A stretch of DNA of 64,000 nt from Tretioscincus oriximinensis (lineage: Eukaryota; Chordata; Lepidosauria; Squamata; Gymnophthalmidae): assembly GCA_022410635.1 (NCBI GenBank), contig JAJVDF010000347.1, positions 903,917 through 967,916 on the forward strand, given 5' to 3'. The notes beneath the pieces are model-generated. The model saw nothing but the letters and a program-made list of their open reading frames with translations, ran no database searches and was not told where the DNA came from. Positions 10,431 through 23,127 of the stretch are shown piece after piece (position 1 is the stretch's first letter; each line of letters begins with the position of its first letter). Both the position numbers and the translations under genes were made by a program.

Positions 10431-10576
10431 AAAATCCCAGATTTTTGCATTCCTGATGCGGCATTGGGGAATGTAAAAATCCAGGATTAACACTTAATTT
10501 TAATAAACCCAGACAGGACACTATTCTTGTCCCCAAATCTCGGTTTTCCGGGACGTATGGCAGCCCTACCCTAATT

Positions 10577-11404
10577 AAGTGAACTTGGCAGAGGAAAATA
10601 ATATAGATAACAGGAGAATAATAACAGGTCAAGTTGACTTTCTATATTATGGCTATGGTTATTATAATGAGAAGTATTCATTTAACAAGCTAATTATTTT
10701 CTTACATCCTATTCTACTTATCTACTCAAATTCTTTAATTATTTCTTACGCAGACAGCTGTAAAGCATCAAGCATGTGGCACCAAGCAAGCAGCTATGCT
10801 AACAAATTCACAGAGACACACAGACAATATTAAAATCATTGATCCCTTTCTGATTCTATACCATTATCTCTGTTAAGCACCCCCATCTTGTCATGAACCG
10901 CTATTTGGTAACCCTCTTTCCCCATGAACTGCTTCAAGAGCCCTGCCCGACACTTGATTCTCATAAAAGAAAGGATTGAAGGAATGAGATGTGTCTTTAA
11001 CATGACTCAAATGTAAAAGATCTGTGAGAAAATATAAACCCTGCTTTTTTGCTCAAAGAAAAACATTAAGGAAAAATATATATCCCCCCCTTGCCACTCC
11101 CTTCCCACAGCAGCTGTCTGAGGAAGATGGGACTCAGCAGAGCCACAGTGGAAAGAACCCAAGCCTTAGCTGGCATCTTGGATCATGCAACCAGTGAGCA
11201 CTTCTTGGGCTTTTTTTAAACCTCTGCTTTTGACAGTAACAACAGTGGGAAATTCAAATGGCTGACATAACGGACAGCAACAATGGAAGGAATTCGAAGC
11301 TCCATGGATAATGGGGATGCCCAATGCCATCTCTACAGCTTCAACTCTCCCATCTGACAGCAGATACTTGCATAGAACCAGAGTAGGTGATTTCTGGGTG
11401 TTGT
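10577..11404. other. Unassigned intergenic
   Basis: No gene or repeat recognised. Confidence 0.4.
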
Positions 11405-12123
11405 GTTATTTATTCATTTATACTTATACCCCGCCCTATACCCGAAGGTCTCAGGGCAGTCAAAACAGTAAAACATCACTACAAAAATTAAAACAGTATA
11501 AAACAATATTTAAAAGTAGGGATACAACCAGGAGGGCCTCTCCTGCAGATCTGAAGGCACGGGCAGGTTGGTATGGGTGAAGCCATTCCTTTAGATATTT
11601 GGGGCCCAAGTTATTTAGGGCTTTGTAAGTCAAAGTCAGCACCTTGAATTGGACTCGGTAGCGGATGGGCAGCCAGTGCAGCTCTTTCAAGACTGGTGTG
11701 ATGTGTGTCCGGCCAGCTGTCCCTGTCAGCAGTCTAGCTGCTGCATTCTGCACCAGCTGCAGCTTCCGAACCGTTCAAGGGCAGCCCCATATAGAGCGCA
11801 TTACAATAGTCCAATCTGGAAGTTACCAGAGCATGGATTACTGTGGCTAGATCATCCCTGTTCAGAAGTGGCCGTAACTGGCGAACCAGAAGTATCTGGA
11901 AGTAGGCACTCCTGGCCACTGCCTCCACCTGATTTTCAAGTGTCAGTGCAGAGTCCCGAAGCACCCCAAGGTTTCGCACCCATCCCTTATAGGGTAATTC
12001 TACCCCACCAAGGTCAGGGCGCCTCCCCACTTCACGAACTCGGGATGCCCCAACACACAGCACCTCCGTCTTGTCTGGATTCAGTTTCAATTTATTGGCC
12101 ACCATCCAGCCCATCACTGCCGC
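11405..12123 (-). mobile_element. L2-like LINE, RT C-terminal part and 3' tail
   Basis: Minus-strand frames read KLNPDKTEVLCVGASRVRE, ARSAYFQILLVRQLRPLLNR, VIHALVTSRLDYCNALYMGL, AAARLLTGTAGRTHITPVLK and ELHWLPIRYRVQFKVLTLTY, typical of L2-like reverse transcriptases after the catalytic core. The 3' end is GACCTTCGGGTATAGGGCGG then (TAAA)-like repeats. This tail is the same as that of the Sauria-type SINEs in the window. Confidence 0.75.
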
Positions 12124-12479
12124 CTAGCAAATCCAGAAGCACCCCCAAGCATCAGGAAGTGGCAGGAAAATTCAAACTACTGTAAAATGCAACAGCAGCA
12201 GCAACAGCAAGAGATCCACAGAGATCTCCCTCCTCACACTGGAGCCTGAACCTTGGGGGTTCTTTAGGCTTCGTGAGCTTATGATGTCCCGTCAGAACGA
12301 TACAAGGCAAATGAATTGTGTTAACCTGCAGTTGCATGGTTTTCTGACCCAACTCCACTCAGACACCATGTTACTGCACAGTCAGAGCATGACCAACTGT
12401 GATATCCGTGGAATGACATCCAGGTTTGTATTTATTATTGTTTTCTTAAAAGGTACAATAATAAGTAGAGCCTAGGGAG

Positions 12480-13020
12480 GGGTGTGGATTTCCTCATACT
12501 CTGGATGAGTGAGGTACAGAGACTGGAAAAAGAGTCAATCGTGCTTCAAATAAGAGCTGGAGGAAAGATATAAAAAGAGGTGGAGCCTGAGGCAGATGCC
12601 TTTTCGCTTGTTGTTGTTGGGACTTATTGGGTAGCAAGGGGAATAAAGGAACTGTTCCTGTTGTACTCAGACCTGGAAGGGGTGGGGTAGCTTGGAGCGT
12701 GAGATGCCAGGGGACTGGGGGTATCTTTTACCAGCATACTTCTTACCTGTGTTAAATGTTGTACTTCTATTTGCTGCATTTATGAAAAACAGTGAATGAG
12801 TTTATATAGCCTGTTTGTTTTCCTAAAGAGACAGTACTTTATTCTATCCACTTCTTTACCATTTTGGTTCATTAAGTTTATCTCAGTGTTTTTGTGAATA
12901 AATATTTGTTGTTTATTAACGGGGGTTTGCTTACCACGTTATTAAGATGCCTGCACATCTGAGGCAGCTGTATCGTCAGGATACAGACACGTGTAAAATC
13001 TGACTCCCATCAAGAACTCA
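12480..13020 (+). mobile_element. Possible solo LTR
   Basis: A TATAAAAAG box at 12570 and GGGAATAAAGGAACTGTTCC some 75 bp later give an LTR-like spacing of TATA and polyadenylation signal. No internal retroviral genes and no clear boundaries or target duplication were seen, so the call is weak. Confidence 0.25.
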
Positions 13021-15611
13021 CACAGAGGCTATAAACTTAGNTCATGAGGCAAGATCCAGGAGGTCCACGTGGGTCATGGAAGCCTCCAGAACACCTCTGT
13101 GCAGCATTTTTATTGACTCCAAACAGAAGGTGTGTACAGGAATAGTGATGTCAGAAAGTGGGAGTTCAGAAGGTGTGGTTTGGGGCAGACCGGAGGTGGG
13201 TCCAGGTTGTGACACCTGTGTGACGTGTCTACCTCCTCCCAAGGGGCGCAGCCTGTGTCAGGAAGTAACCAAATATGGGTATGGTTTGAGCAATACAAGA
13301 TTGACCCTTTAGGCTTCCAGGACCTGTGACCGGTCACTCACCCCAAGGTAAAGGGATGGACAAAAGACTTCCTCTGGACTCTCCAGACAATTGACTTATG
13401 CCAATTAATCCAGGGCTTCAGATACAATAGATGCCCTTTGAGACAATGGGCTAAGGAGTACTACTAAATGNGAACTGCTTCAGGGCAGGAAGAGAGAGAT
13501 TAGCTCTCTTGCAACACCCTGTAGTGGAAATTTCCCCAAAATTTTACATTCAAGGCTGCCTGGGCTTCTGGGGACCAATTCTTGTATAAATTTATATCAA
13601 ATATATTTATGCCAATTAATATATCACGTATGGTGAACCCCGACAGTTTATAAAGAACCTGCCTCTGTTGTTTCAATCCTGTCCATCACAGCCATTCACA
13701 AGAGAGCCTGGCAAAATGTTCCTCATAGCAAAAGCAGAGAGCCTGCATAAGGGGCCAGTGGCCTCATTAAAGGGAGGGGGGGGATACACATTATAGTATG
13801 TAAGAAGGGTTAGTCCTTTGTTGAAGCTGGACTGGGGAAAGTGTGTTCTGCCCAGGAGGCTGAAGAAGATATGTGATGTGGTTAGCTGCAGGAACTCAAG
13901 TATAGAGAAGGCAGGTCTGGCAGGAAGACGTCACACCAACGCATTTTCCCTTTGGAATAAATGGAAAACCAGTGCAGCCAGTGCTGATTAACACAACTTT
14001 CATACCTGTTTTTTTCCCCTATTTGCGACACAGACATATTGTTTACTAATCTTTCACAGTAAAATATTCATAAATCTGGTAGTGATTGAGATATTAATAA
14101 AGCAGAATATTAAATCAGCAAGAATAAACTTTATTACTCTGTTTATTTTCTGAATTATTCTGGTTCCTATGCCTGAAAATCTCATGACAAGTCATAATCA
14201 TAAAAGGACAACCACCATAAAACGAAGTAGCGTTTGAGACAAGTATAGTTCCTGCATGAACTTTTGAGGTTAGAGTGTTATATTTTCAAGTAAGGATTAT
14301 AATGGAACAAGAGGTACTGGCACGGGTATTTCGCTAACCCAGGATTCAATTCTTACAATCTTTCTGGTAACTTGTTAATTTTCACAGTTTTCCTCTTTCT
14401 CTGATTTTTCTTTTTTCAATGCAAAGCAGGCAAACATGAAATAGATGCAGTTTTCTTCCCTCTGCAAGAATTCATGCAATTAATTTCCATATTTTTTAAA
14501 AAAGGAAGTCATCAGATATCAGCAAGAAAAAAGCAATAAAGAAGTATCTTTCCCCAAAGCATCAGAGGGTAAGTTGGGATGCTCTATTTTTATGCAGAAC
14601 TGTTCCTATATTGCATTGTAAATTTCCACTTCTCTTTCACAAAGCTCTGCAAAACAATTCTTTTGATCTTGCAAAGATCAGGAAAAACGGTTAGCAATCT
14701 TCCTCCTCACTCTACCTTTAGTGTCACAACCTATTTGTTATTTTTAATGGCACTTTAGCAATAATGGCTCACCAATTTGCCTGTGTTGATTTCCTCTAAC
14801 ATGAAAAGGACTTTTATGCAAAAATAGTCCCAGGATCTAAGTGGCTCTTGGCAAAGAAGCACAGTATTGAAATTTCCTGTTCTTTGCTGACCCCTAGATT
14901 TTACAGAGGGCTCTATGTCTCCCTTGCATCACACCTGTGTAAATGATTTCCTTATGTAATTCTCCAATTCCCCCTTCTCTTTTGTGAATCTTTGCAAAAA
15001 CTGGTGTTTTGATCTCATGAAGTTGCAAAAAAAAGGAAAATAATGGCTTGGTTTTCATGAAGTAGTACAGGATGTTACATGTGGATATTATGTAATTCTT
15101 TGGAGGAACCTTGTCAGCCAGAGAAAGAGACCGAATTAGAATGTCCGTGAGCCTGGTTACGATAGATGGAAATTACAGAACTGAATTTCTTGCTCCTAGA
15201 AACCAAATTCTGATGGAAAGTCGAAGAATCAATAAGCAGAAGCTCTGAATACATCCTTCGCCTCCATCCAGGAACTAAAAAGCTGTGAACACCCAGGCAC
15301 AAATTTGGCTTCACAAAGAGTTCTTTGCAAGGCATATGAATGTGTTAAAACCAGTATCTGGCTCTGGTCTCAGAAGAAGAAAAGGGAAACTACAATCTTA
15401 ACAGTAAATGTATCAAAATAATGCAAATAATACATTAACATTAAATTTAAGAATAGAATTAAATAGAAAAGTTACGTATTGTGGAAGCAGATCCTACACC
15501 ATTTTCTCAATGCTAATGCCAGGATAGCTAAAAGTGTACGTTAAGTTCTGGAGAAGAAGGGGTGGAATCCCAGGACACTGGCCTTCTCTCCTCCTGTAGA
15601 CAGCCGAAGAT
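13021..15611. other. Unassigned intergenic
   Basis: About 2.6 kb without recognisable coding sequence. Two overlapping frames at 13.04-13.34 kb have no family match. A unit at 15540-15590 resembles the sequence at 16134-16190 on the other side of the L1. Confidence 0.4.
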
Positions 15612-16140
15612 GTTTTTTTTTTTTACTTTTTAATTAACAAACTCAGAACATAATATAGCAAGACAAACACAAAAAGGAAAACGAAATACATAGTCACCCC
15701 CTCCCCCCCAGGAACAGACTAAATTTAGTTTAAAGCAGTCTTTGTTCGAGGAACATCCTTATTGCTTCCTTCATCAAAGGATGTGCAGTGGGAGTAAGAC
15801 CATATGTGATGAGCAGTCTCCATTTCCTGGCCCAGTGAAGTCTAGGTTGGAATCCAGTAGTCAAAAGTCTTTTGGCTTGTATTACATCGAAAGAGATGAA
15901 TTCAATAATGTAGCTCCACCATAGAGCCAAGGTCCATTGCTGCTGATCTTTCCAGCCTCGTGCCAACACCAAATGTCCCGCCAAAATTGCATATTCAATA
16001 AACAACTTACTCTTTAGGTCTAAATTCATTGAGTCTNTTAATATTAACATCCATATGCCCGGAGAATCTCCTAGGTCTACATTAGTGATATTTTTAACCT
16101 CTACTATAATTCTGCGCCAAAACACCTTAATCAGCGTTAA
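15612..16140 (-). mobile_element. L1 ORF2 3' fragment with poly-A tail
   Basis: The minus strand encodes FWRRIIVEVKNITNVDLGD, EYAILAGHLVLARGWKDQQQ and FISFDVIQAKRLL, an L1 ORF2 C-terminus, then a 3' UTR ending in an A run (T run at 15612-15624 on plus). Confidence 0.7.
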
Positions 16141-16242
16141 GCCCTGAAGGAGAAGGAGTGGGATCACAGGACGCTGGCTTCCTCCCCTTGGTACTTGCTG
16201 TCCTGGCACTAGCATTAAGGAGGAGATTTGGTTTTCCTTCCA

Positions 16243-16424
16243 CAAGAAGAACTGGGTTTTTATACTTCGCTTTTCTCACCAAAAGGGACTTAAAGTGGCT
16301 TACAAGGGTATTTTTCACACACTCCGAAGGCTTACATTCTATCTTCCCCACCAGGCAGTGGTGGTTCCCATTTATCTAGTGGCAGTCAATTGCAATTTTC
16401 TTGCTTTCAAATAGCTGAATTGCT
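16243..16424 (-). mobile_element. tRNA-headed SINE with Bov-B-like tail, head missing
   Basis: GAAGAACTGGGTTTTTATAC tail and about 150 bp of body; the sequence stops before the tRNA head. Confidence 0.65.
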
Positions 16425-16999
16425 TTCCACAATGCTTCCTTTATCAAGAGGATGAAAAAAGGAAGAGTCCAAGGTTTCATTAGCTCCTAGAAATTAGTAA
16501 CTAAGATATCNACTAGACTTTCTGGTAAGAAACGTCATCTCAAGGGACCTCTACATTTCCTTATTCTATCTTGTGGTCAGGGAGAGGGGCAAAACCAGGT
16601 TTTTCATAATATACAGCACGGTGTCCCCCCGCTACATCTGCAGGAATCTTTAATTCAATCCTTGATTCAATAAGTAAACAATCTTAGCTATTCTGCCTCA
16701 GCTTGAAGATATTCAGTGTCAAAGAATTCTACTGCCCCACTCACTTTGAATTCCATTTCTTCTCTCATCCCTAATAATAGTTTGGTTTCTTGAATTCTTG
16801 CAACATCTGAATGTGTAATGTTTGGATGCCTTGGGTCCAAGAATTTGGCCATTTCTACATTGGACTGATTATGAAATAGATGCCAGAACAGAACCCAGTG
16901 AAGAAAGAGCCTTTGGTACCATTAATTAACTTTATACTATTCTGGAAGTATCTATAGAAAATTTAAGGGGAAACAGGTATTTAAATTTATTATTTATTT
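16425..16999. other. Unassigned intergenic
   Basis: Nothing recognised. Confidence 0.4.
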
Positions 17000-17328
17000 C
17001 TTTATTTATTTGTACTTATATCCCGCCCTGTACTGAACGTCTCAGGGCATCCAACCATAGGTCAGCGCACATAGCTTTTGTTGCTTTCTCCACAACAGAC
17101 ACCCTGTAAAGTAGGTGGGGCTGAGAGAGTTCTAAAGAACTGTGACTGGCCCAATGTCACCCAGCTGGCTTTCATGGAGGAGTGGGCAATCTAAGTAAGA
17201 GACTACCAGCTGTGAGTCCAACACGGGTATAGGGCGGTAGACCTACGGGTATAGGGCGGTATAAAAATGTAAATAAATAAATAAAATAAAGAAATAAAAA
17301 CACTCTAGCCACTACGCCAAACTGGCTC
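17000..17328 (-). mobile_element. Sauria-type SINE, interrupted
   Basis: Same family; body and head are separated by the tail-only insertion at 17226-17298. Confidence 0.65.
17226..17298 (+). mobile_element. Tail-only L2-like insertion (about 75 bp) inside a SINE
   Basis: GGGTATAGGGCGGTA occurs twice, followed by TAAAAATG and (TAAA)n. It interrupts the minus-strand SINE 17000-17328, which resumes with AACACTCTAGCCACTACGCC. AACAC on both sides may be the target duplication. Confidence 0.55.
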
Positions 17329-17744
17329 TACATAACAACCATCAGCATTTTTGTCTCTCTTGGACATCTCAGGGGGGAAAATGCAACTCTATAAATTGAA
17401 TACATTGAGGAGAACAAGTCAGTGCTAGCTTTAGTTAGATGCAATATCACAAAAAATTCAATAAGTATTTAGAAGAGTTTAGAGCAGATGAAATAGTAAT
17501 TCCTCAACTGCAAAAAGCAAGTAAACCTAACTGGAAAAAAGACACATTTCAACAATGGTTCATTGATTTCCAAATTAACAATGGGGCTAGAATTCAAATT
17601 ATTTCTTCTGGCAGTTTGTCCAACACATCACAAAGAAAAATATTTCCAAAGAGATTCTCTCTCTTTTTCTCCCACAGAAAATTAATGCCCAGAAAACTAA
17701 ATCTTCTAAACAAAACAAAAACAAAACCACCCTCCACATGCTGA
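17329..17744. other. Unassigned, with a 101-codon frame
   Basis: The plus frame 17439-17744 begins MQYHKKFNKYLEEFRADEIV; no family recognised. Base composition is AT-rich like the surroundings. It may be chance or an old element. Confidence 0.3.
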
Positions 17745-17960
17745 ATTCTTGGAGGTTTTTACTCCTGTCATAATTATGCCCATGATGGAGCAATAGGCAG
17801 TATTCCTGAAATACTACTTGCAGGGAGTCGAGAACAGGTGAAGATTTTGCCTTCTTCTGTTCCAGACTGCCCAAATGCAATTGGTGAGCCACTGTGTGAA
17901 ACAGAAGGCTGGACTAGATGGGCTCTGGCCTGATTCAGCAGGACTCCTCTACATGATGTA
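17745..17960 (+). mobile_element. CR1-type 3' fragment, diverged
   Basis: GGAGCAATAGGCAGTATTCC, then AAGGCTGGACTAGATGGGCT, a classical CR1 tail text. Confidence 0.55.
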
Positions 17961-19519
17961 ATAAATACAAGGATGAAGTGAGCAGGTGGTGCCTAACAGC
18001 TTCGCCATTCATTTCTGGTCACTTTGGCTCGTCTCAGAGGAAACCATTCATTTCCCTTGTTTGGGTGCTGTGTTTAAGATACAGAAGTGGTTGCAGCATC
18101 AACAGTCAATGTAGCAACTGCAGACTAGACAAGCAACAGAAAGCATCAGATCTGATGTGAATATATTCAAAGACACATAGGCTTTTCTAAGGTAAGAATC
18201 TAAGCTTTGACTAATAATTCCAAAGCAGTGCTGCAAAAAGAAGAATATGAAATTGCCTTTTTTCAGGTAGACTAATACAAAGAAAGATGGGCAAATGGAA
18301 AAAAGCAGTTTCTACACCTCTAGTTGTGAGAAGGTGGATTCTAAGCAGCCACTTCTATGGCCAGTTTTATCCTTTGTAGTTCCATTTCCTTATTTTAATG
18401 TTGCTTGTTCCCCATCTAAAGGAAAAACATTTATTACGCTAGGCATCTTACAATAACTTCATTTATGGAAGATAAAACTAAATATAACTTTGCTTTAAAA
18501 TTATATATATATATATATATATATATTAATCTGCTCTGGTTTAATCAGAAGCATCATTTTGTTGACAATGGAGTTTGAATATTTAAAAAAGAAATTTTAA
18601 TTTGAACAACTTGGTCAAAAATGACAGAATGTTATATTTACCCAAAAGTTCAAAATCAGAAGTTAGCACATTATAATTCAAAACCAGAATTACTTGCACA
18701 ATTCCTTCTGAAACAGCACTATACAAATTTTTGTATTTTATTGTTACAGTATGAAAATAAGGATAAACGCTCTCAATCTTTAAGAGAAAAAAATAGATTT
18801 TAGCAGATGTAATATACTGTGGCAATGCATAAATAGCCCCCAAAGCTGAATCAAACAATAATATTGAGAAATATGATAAAAAACACTCAAATAGAAGGAT
18901 ATTTAAAAGTCATAAAATCGTCCATATGTTGATGAACAATCCAATCTTATGCACATTATTTGTATTTTTATGAGTGAGCTGTTGGGTATGCAACGTCTTA
19001 TCCCATTTGGGAATATGAACACATATGTCTGATATTTTGAATGCCTTGTGGCTATATGTTCTTTTATATGTGGGATCGTTTACAGTTCGCCACTGCCAAA
19101 TCGTGTCTGGCTTCCAGCAAACTACATTTTACTCCTCGTGTATCCACAAGATTGGATTCCTCATAGACATATGGACTGTTTTATATGACTTTTAAGCATC
19201 CTTATATTGGAGCGTTTTTATCAATATTTCTCAGTATTATTGTTTGACTCAGCTGATATTGCCACAGTATATTACATTTCCATTTGTGTACATTTGGTTC
19301 TGCTGTGTGATTTTGTGCAGTTTGGAGAATGCTGGTTTTGCTTGCAGAGGGCACCATCTTTGTGGTCCAGGAAGCCATGAGGAATCCATTTGATCAGTGT
19401 TTAGGATACTATACTGAAATAAGTATCTTGGAAGGTTCCCATGTCCCAGATGTGATTTCCAGTCTTGCAAGAACTTCGGAGCTTGTGCAAGACAAGACAA
19501 ACCAATGTGGAGATCTGTA
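17961..19519. other. Unassigned intergenic
   Basis: AT-rich; contains the (AT)n at 18.5 kb. Broken plus-strand frames at 18.95-19.3 kb look protein-like but could not be assigned. Confidence 0.35.
18506..18527. repeat. (AT)n microsatellite
   Basis: Eleven AT units. Confidence 0.9.
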
Positions 19520-19605
19520 CCACTTATTTTATTTTATTTATTTATTATTTTATTTTTACTTTTATTCCTCCTTCTACCTAAATCTCTCACGGTGGGTAGC
19601 AACAA
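19520..19605 (-). mobile_element. L2-like tail fragment
   Basis: (TTTA)-like repeats followed by a diverged version of the L2/SINE tail (CTTTTATTCCTCCTTCTACC...), directly before the CR1 copy at 19.6 kb. Confidence 0.4.
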
Positions 19606-20155
19606 TAAAACAACATCTCAAGAGGGATATTTTGGAACTGGAGAAGGTGCAGAAAAGGGCAACAAAAATGATCAAGGGTCTGGAGCACCTCCCTTATGAA
19701 GTCGGGCTGCAATGTCTGGGCCTCTTCAGCCTTGAAAGGCGACGTTTGAGCGGTGATCTGATTGAAGCGTACAAAATCATGCATGGGATGGATAGGGTGA
19801 ATAAAGAAAAAATGTTTTCTCTATCACACAACACTAGGACCAGAGGGCACTCCTTAAAACTGTTGGGTAGAAAAGTGAGAACAGACAAAGGAAAGTATTT
19901 CTTCACCCAGAGGCTCATCGGCCTGTGGAATTTATTTCCTGAAGAGGTAGTGGCAGTTTACAGCTTGGATAGTTTCAAGACAGGACTAGACAGGTTTATG
20001 GACACCAAGTGTATAAATGGGTACTAGGATGAATGTCTGGATGTTGCCTCTGGGATGGAGCAACAGGCAGGACTTCTGAGATACCATTTGCAGGAAGTCA
20101 TGAACAGGTGCATATTTTTCTTCTTATGTTTTTCTTCTTATGTTCTTATGTTCTT
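19606..20155 (+). mobile_element. CR1-type LINE, ORF2 C-terminus and 3' tail
   Basis: Encodes LKRDILELEKVQKRATKMIK, YKIMHGMDRVN and FFTQRLIGLWNLFPEEVVAV, the CR1 ORF2 end, in one open frame; the tail ends with three TTCTTATG units. Confidence 0.75.
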
Positions 20156-20824
20156 AACATACAAAAACAACCCTATTAAAAATAACAGCTGTGTCAAAAG
20201 GGGAAGCAATTTCTTCTGTCCAAGGCCAGACAGTTTGTGCTGTAAATGTAAGGACTAAGAAGCAAAGAGTACAAAGGGAAGATTTATCTCTAGCTTAAGG
20301 GCATCATATTTTAGCATGAGAAATGTGGGGGAGCAGTTTTAGAAGCATTCTCTGTTTAAGCCACAATCATGTAATTTTTGTGAAAGGAAACTGACATCTT
20401 TAAAATTATTGAGACAATCACAATTTTTTTCACACACTTTACTCTCATCTGTTTTTGTGATCCCACAGCGATGTCTGTCATTAGATGGAAGGAATTTGAA
20501 AACTGTTTTTGGGCCTGGTCAAGTTTTAGAATCATTGTCGGTCCTGAAGAACTGGACTTAAAACTGAAAAAACTAGATTTTAATCCAACCTCAGACCATC
20601 TTCGGAATGTGGAACATATCAGCAAAGTGACTATTTATCACATTATTTAACCCCAAGGTGGGTTTCTGCTGAAAGAAAACAACTTGACATTTTGCTGATG
20701 TGTTCTGTCATTCTGAAAATGAACTAAAGCTAGATGGAAATTTAGGTGTAGATGAAGTCTAGTTGTTTTCCTGTTCACTTTTTCTTCTCTACATTGCCTA
20801 CATATTAGTAGGGAGCACACTCTG
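20156..20824. other. Unassigned intergenic
   Basis: Nothing recognised. Confidence 0.4.
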
Positions 20825-20982
20825 AAGGCAAATCCACACATTATTTACTTATTCCACTATATTCCACAATAAAGCATGGATATTCTGGAATAAACCAGTC
20901 CACACAATACTTTATTGTGGAATGTTGGGAATATTCCACTATAGTGGTGGAATAAAAGTGATGTGTGGATGCAACCTACCAA
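20825..20982. mobile_element. Palindromic MITE, family GCATCCAGACA
   Basis: AAATCCACACATTATTTACT mirrored by AAGTGATGTGTGGATGCAAC, with TATTCCACTATATTCCAC inside. Confidence 0.5.
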
Positions 20983-21033
20983 AGTTCATGAGTGAGGAAG
21001 CAGTGAAGATAAAAACTAGCTAAGAAGTGCAGA

Positions 21034-21575
21034 TGAGAACATAAGAAGAGCCATACTGGATCAGGCCACAGCCCATCAAGTCCAGCATTCTGTGTCACAC
21101 AGAGGCCCACCATGTGGGCAGGCCGAACAGAGAAAAGCAAAATATGCTCCTGTTCATTGACTCCCTGCAAATGGTATTTCAGGAGTCCTGCCTGTTGCTC
21201 CATCCCGGAGGCAACATCCAGACATCCATCCTCATATCCATTTATACCCTTAGTGTCCATAAACCTGTCTAATCCTGTCTTGAAACTATCCAAGCTGTTA
21301 GCTACCACCACCTCTTCAGGAAGTAAATTCCACAGGCCGATGACCCTCTGGGTGAAAAAATACTTTCCTTTGTCTGTTCTCACTTTTCTACCCAACAGTT
21401 TTAAGGAGTGCCGCCTGCTCCTAGTATTGTGGGAGAGAGAAAACATGTTTTCTCTATTCACCCTGTCGATCCCATGCATGATTTTGTACACTTCAATCAG
21501 CTCACCTCTCAGACGTCGCCTTTCAAGGCTGAAGAGGCCCAGACGTTGCAGCCTGACTTCATAAGGGAGAAACAA
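21034..21575 (-). mobile_element. CR1-type LINE, ORF2 C-terminus and 3' tail
   Basis: Same region as at 19.6 kb on the minus strand: LPYEVRLQRLGLFSLERRRL, FSLSHNTRSRRHSLKLLGRK and GLWNLLPEEVVVANSLDSFK, an open frame of about 180 codons. Confidence 0.75.
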
Positions 21576-23127
21576 AGGTTCCCACAGGATCAACATGCAC
21601 AGTTCTTCTGTCATCTTGGAACTGTGACCAGTACACCCTTTGCCACACTGGTGTCATAAAAGCCACATCCTGTTTTTGACATGCTGAACTGTAGTTATCC
21701 CTGGCCAAGATGGTGTAGTGGGAAACCTCTAGTTAAAGGGTGTAATGAGTGGCAAACGAGAGCAAATGGTTACAAGCTTGAACTGAAACTAACACTAAGA
21801 ATGGGAATCTTTAAAGCTAGGCCACTGAGGTAAGTAGTTTGTAGAGGGGGGGCTCATTTCCCCTCTACAAACGTCCATTATGTGAACCTCCATTAACGGG
21901 GCAGAGCAGCGTTTCTCAAAATTCTGGTAGGCCAGTAACTGCACATCCTTTCTTCACAGACACCTAGCCTATGGAAAGGCCTGGAGCCCTATTATCAGGA
22001 CCATTGAAGGCTCCAACACTTTTGCACAACTCATCTGAAGGGGATGAATTTATGGATTAGGACAGGGCACCAAAGAAATCACCTGCAAACATCTGTCAAT
22101 AGTTTGGAGCACCAGATTGTATATCCATGTTCTGATATACAGAAAGCCATTTTACTACCATACAAGAACTTCTACCAAAGGTTGATATGCTGCTGAAAAG
22201 GTCCCAACTGGTACTTGAAAGACTGCAGACTTTTGAGCCCTTTCCTGGAAGGCCAGGCAGTTCCTAGGCAGGGCTTAGACAATGATGATGGGCTATCCAG
22301 ATGCTGATAAATTTATCTTCCTTTACCAGTAATCCACCCCAGGGCGAGACAGATTGTCTTTAGTTTTGATGATATGGAAAGAAAATCGATATACATTTTG
22401 CTTTTCCATTCTGAAAATGGATTGAAACTGGATTAAAACAGGATGCATTCATACATTAATTTTATTCCAAGAGGTGTCTTCCACATGTAATGGTGGAGCT
22501 GAAGCAACCATAGCTCTCTAAAAGAAACCCTCATTTTGGATTTTGGATTGAATATTTCCGTGCCGATTTAAAAATGGAGCAAGACTCAATACTCTCTTGC
22601 TTTCAAGGAATAAAAAAACTGTTCCCCTGCTCAAAGGCTAGGGAAACACAGCTTTATAAATTAAATTAAAAGCCTAGCAGTAGGGCAGTTGAAATAGCAT
22701 AATTGTTTCTTGTTCTTCTCCTCGCCTGTCTCAGAAAAAGAAACCCAAGCATTTCTCTAGGTGAGGGAGGAAGGGAAAGAAGGTGAGGAAGAGATTACAA
22801 GCAATAACAGGAGAGAAACAGTATTTCTTGAGGTTTCCATTCCCAAAGCCTCCTGGGATTTGTAGTGAAATGCATGAGATTTTCTCCCAAATGTATGAGA
22901 TTTCTTTCCCGCTTCACTACAAATCCAGGAGAAAGAAAGGAGTGTCTGGAGGAAATTGCAGGTGCTTTATTCCATCAGAGTGACAAATAGAGGGTCAACA
23001 GGTGGTCATGTGGATGTACTCCTAGATGTGACCAAATGTACAAACCTTCTGCTTGTCTTCTGTAGTTCACTACATGAAGAACTGCAGTCCCACCCCACAG
23101 AGGTAGCAGAAAAAGCATGACAGCAGT
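21576..23127. other. Unassigned intergenic
   Basis: Nothing recognised; short partial palindromes near 22.85-22.93 kb (TTTGTAGTGAAATGCATGAG against TTCACTACAAATCC). Confidence 0.35.

Larger units (their letters stand above)
9440..10568. mobile_element. Non-autonomous hAT-like element, split by an L1
   Basis: Terminal inverted repeats TAGGGTTGCCATA and TATGGCAGCCCTA. Flanks CCCTGATT / CCCTAATT give an 8-bp duplication with one mismatch, as expected for hAT. Contains a CA-rich microsatellite (9480-9532). A second copy at 36652-37142 has related ends and interior in the opposite orientation. Confidence 0.6.

Noticed and set aside
19329..20027. 232-codon frame as a host gene
   Set aside because: Its second half is the CR1 ORF2 C-terminus and the first half is unrelated sequence read in frame.
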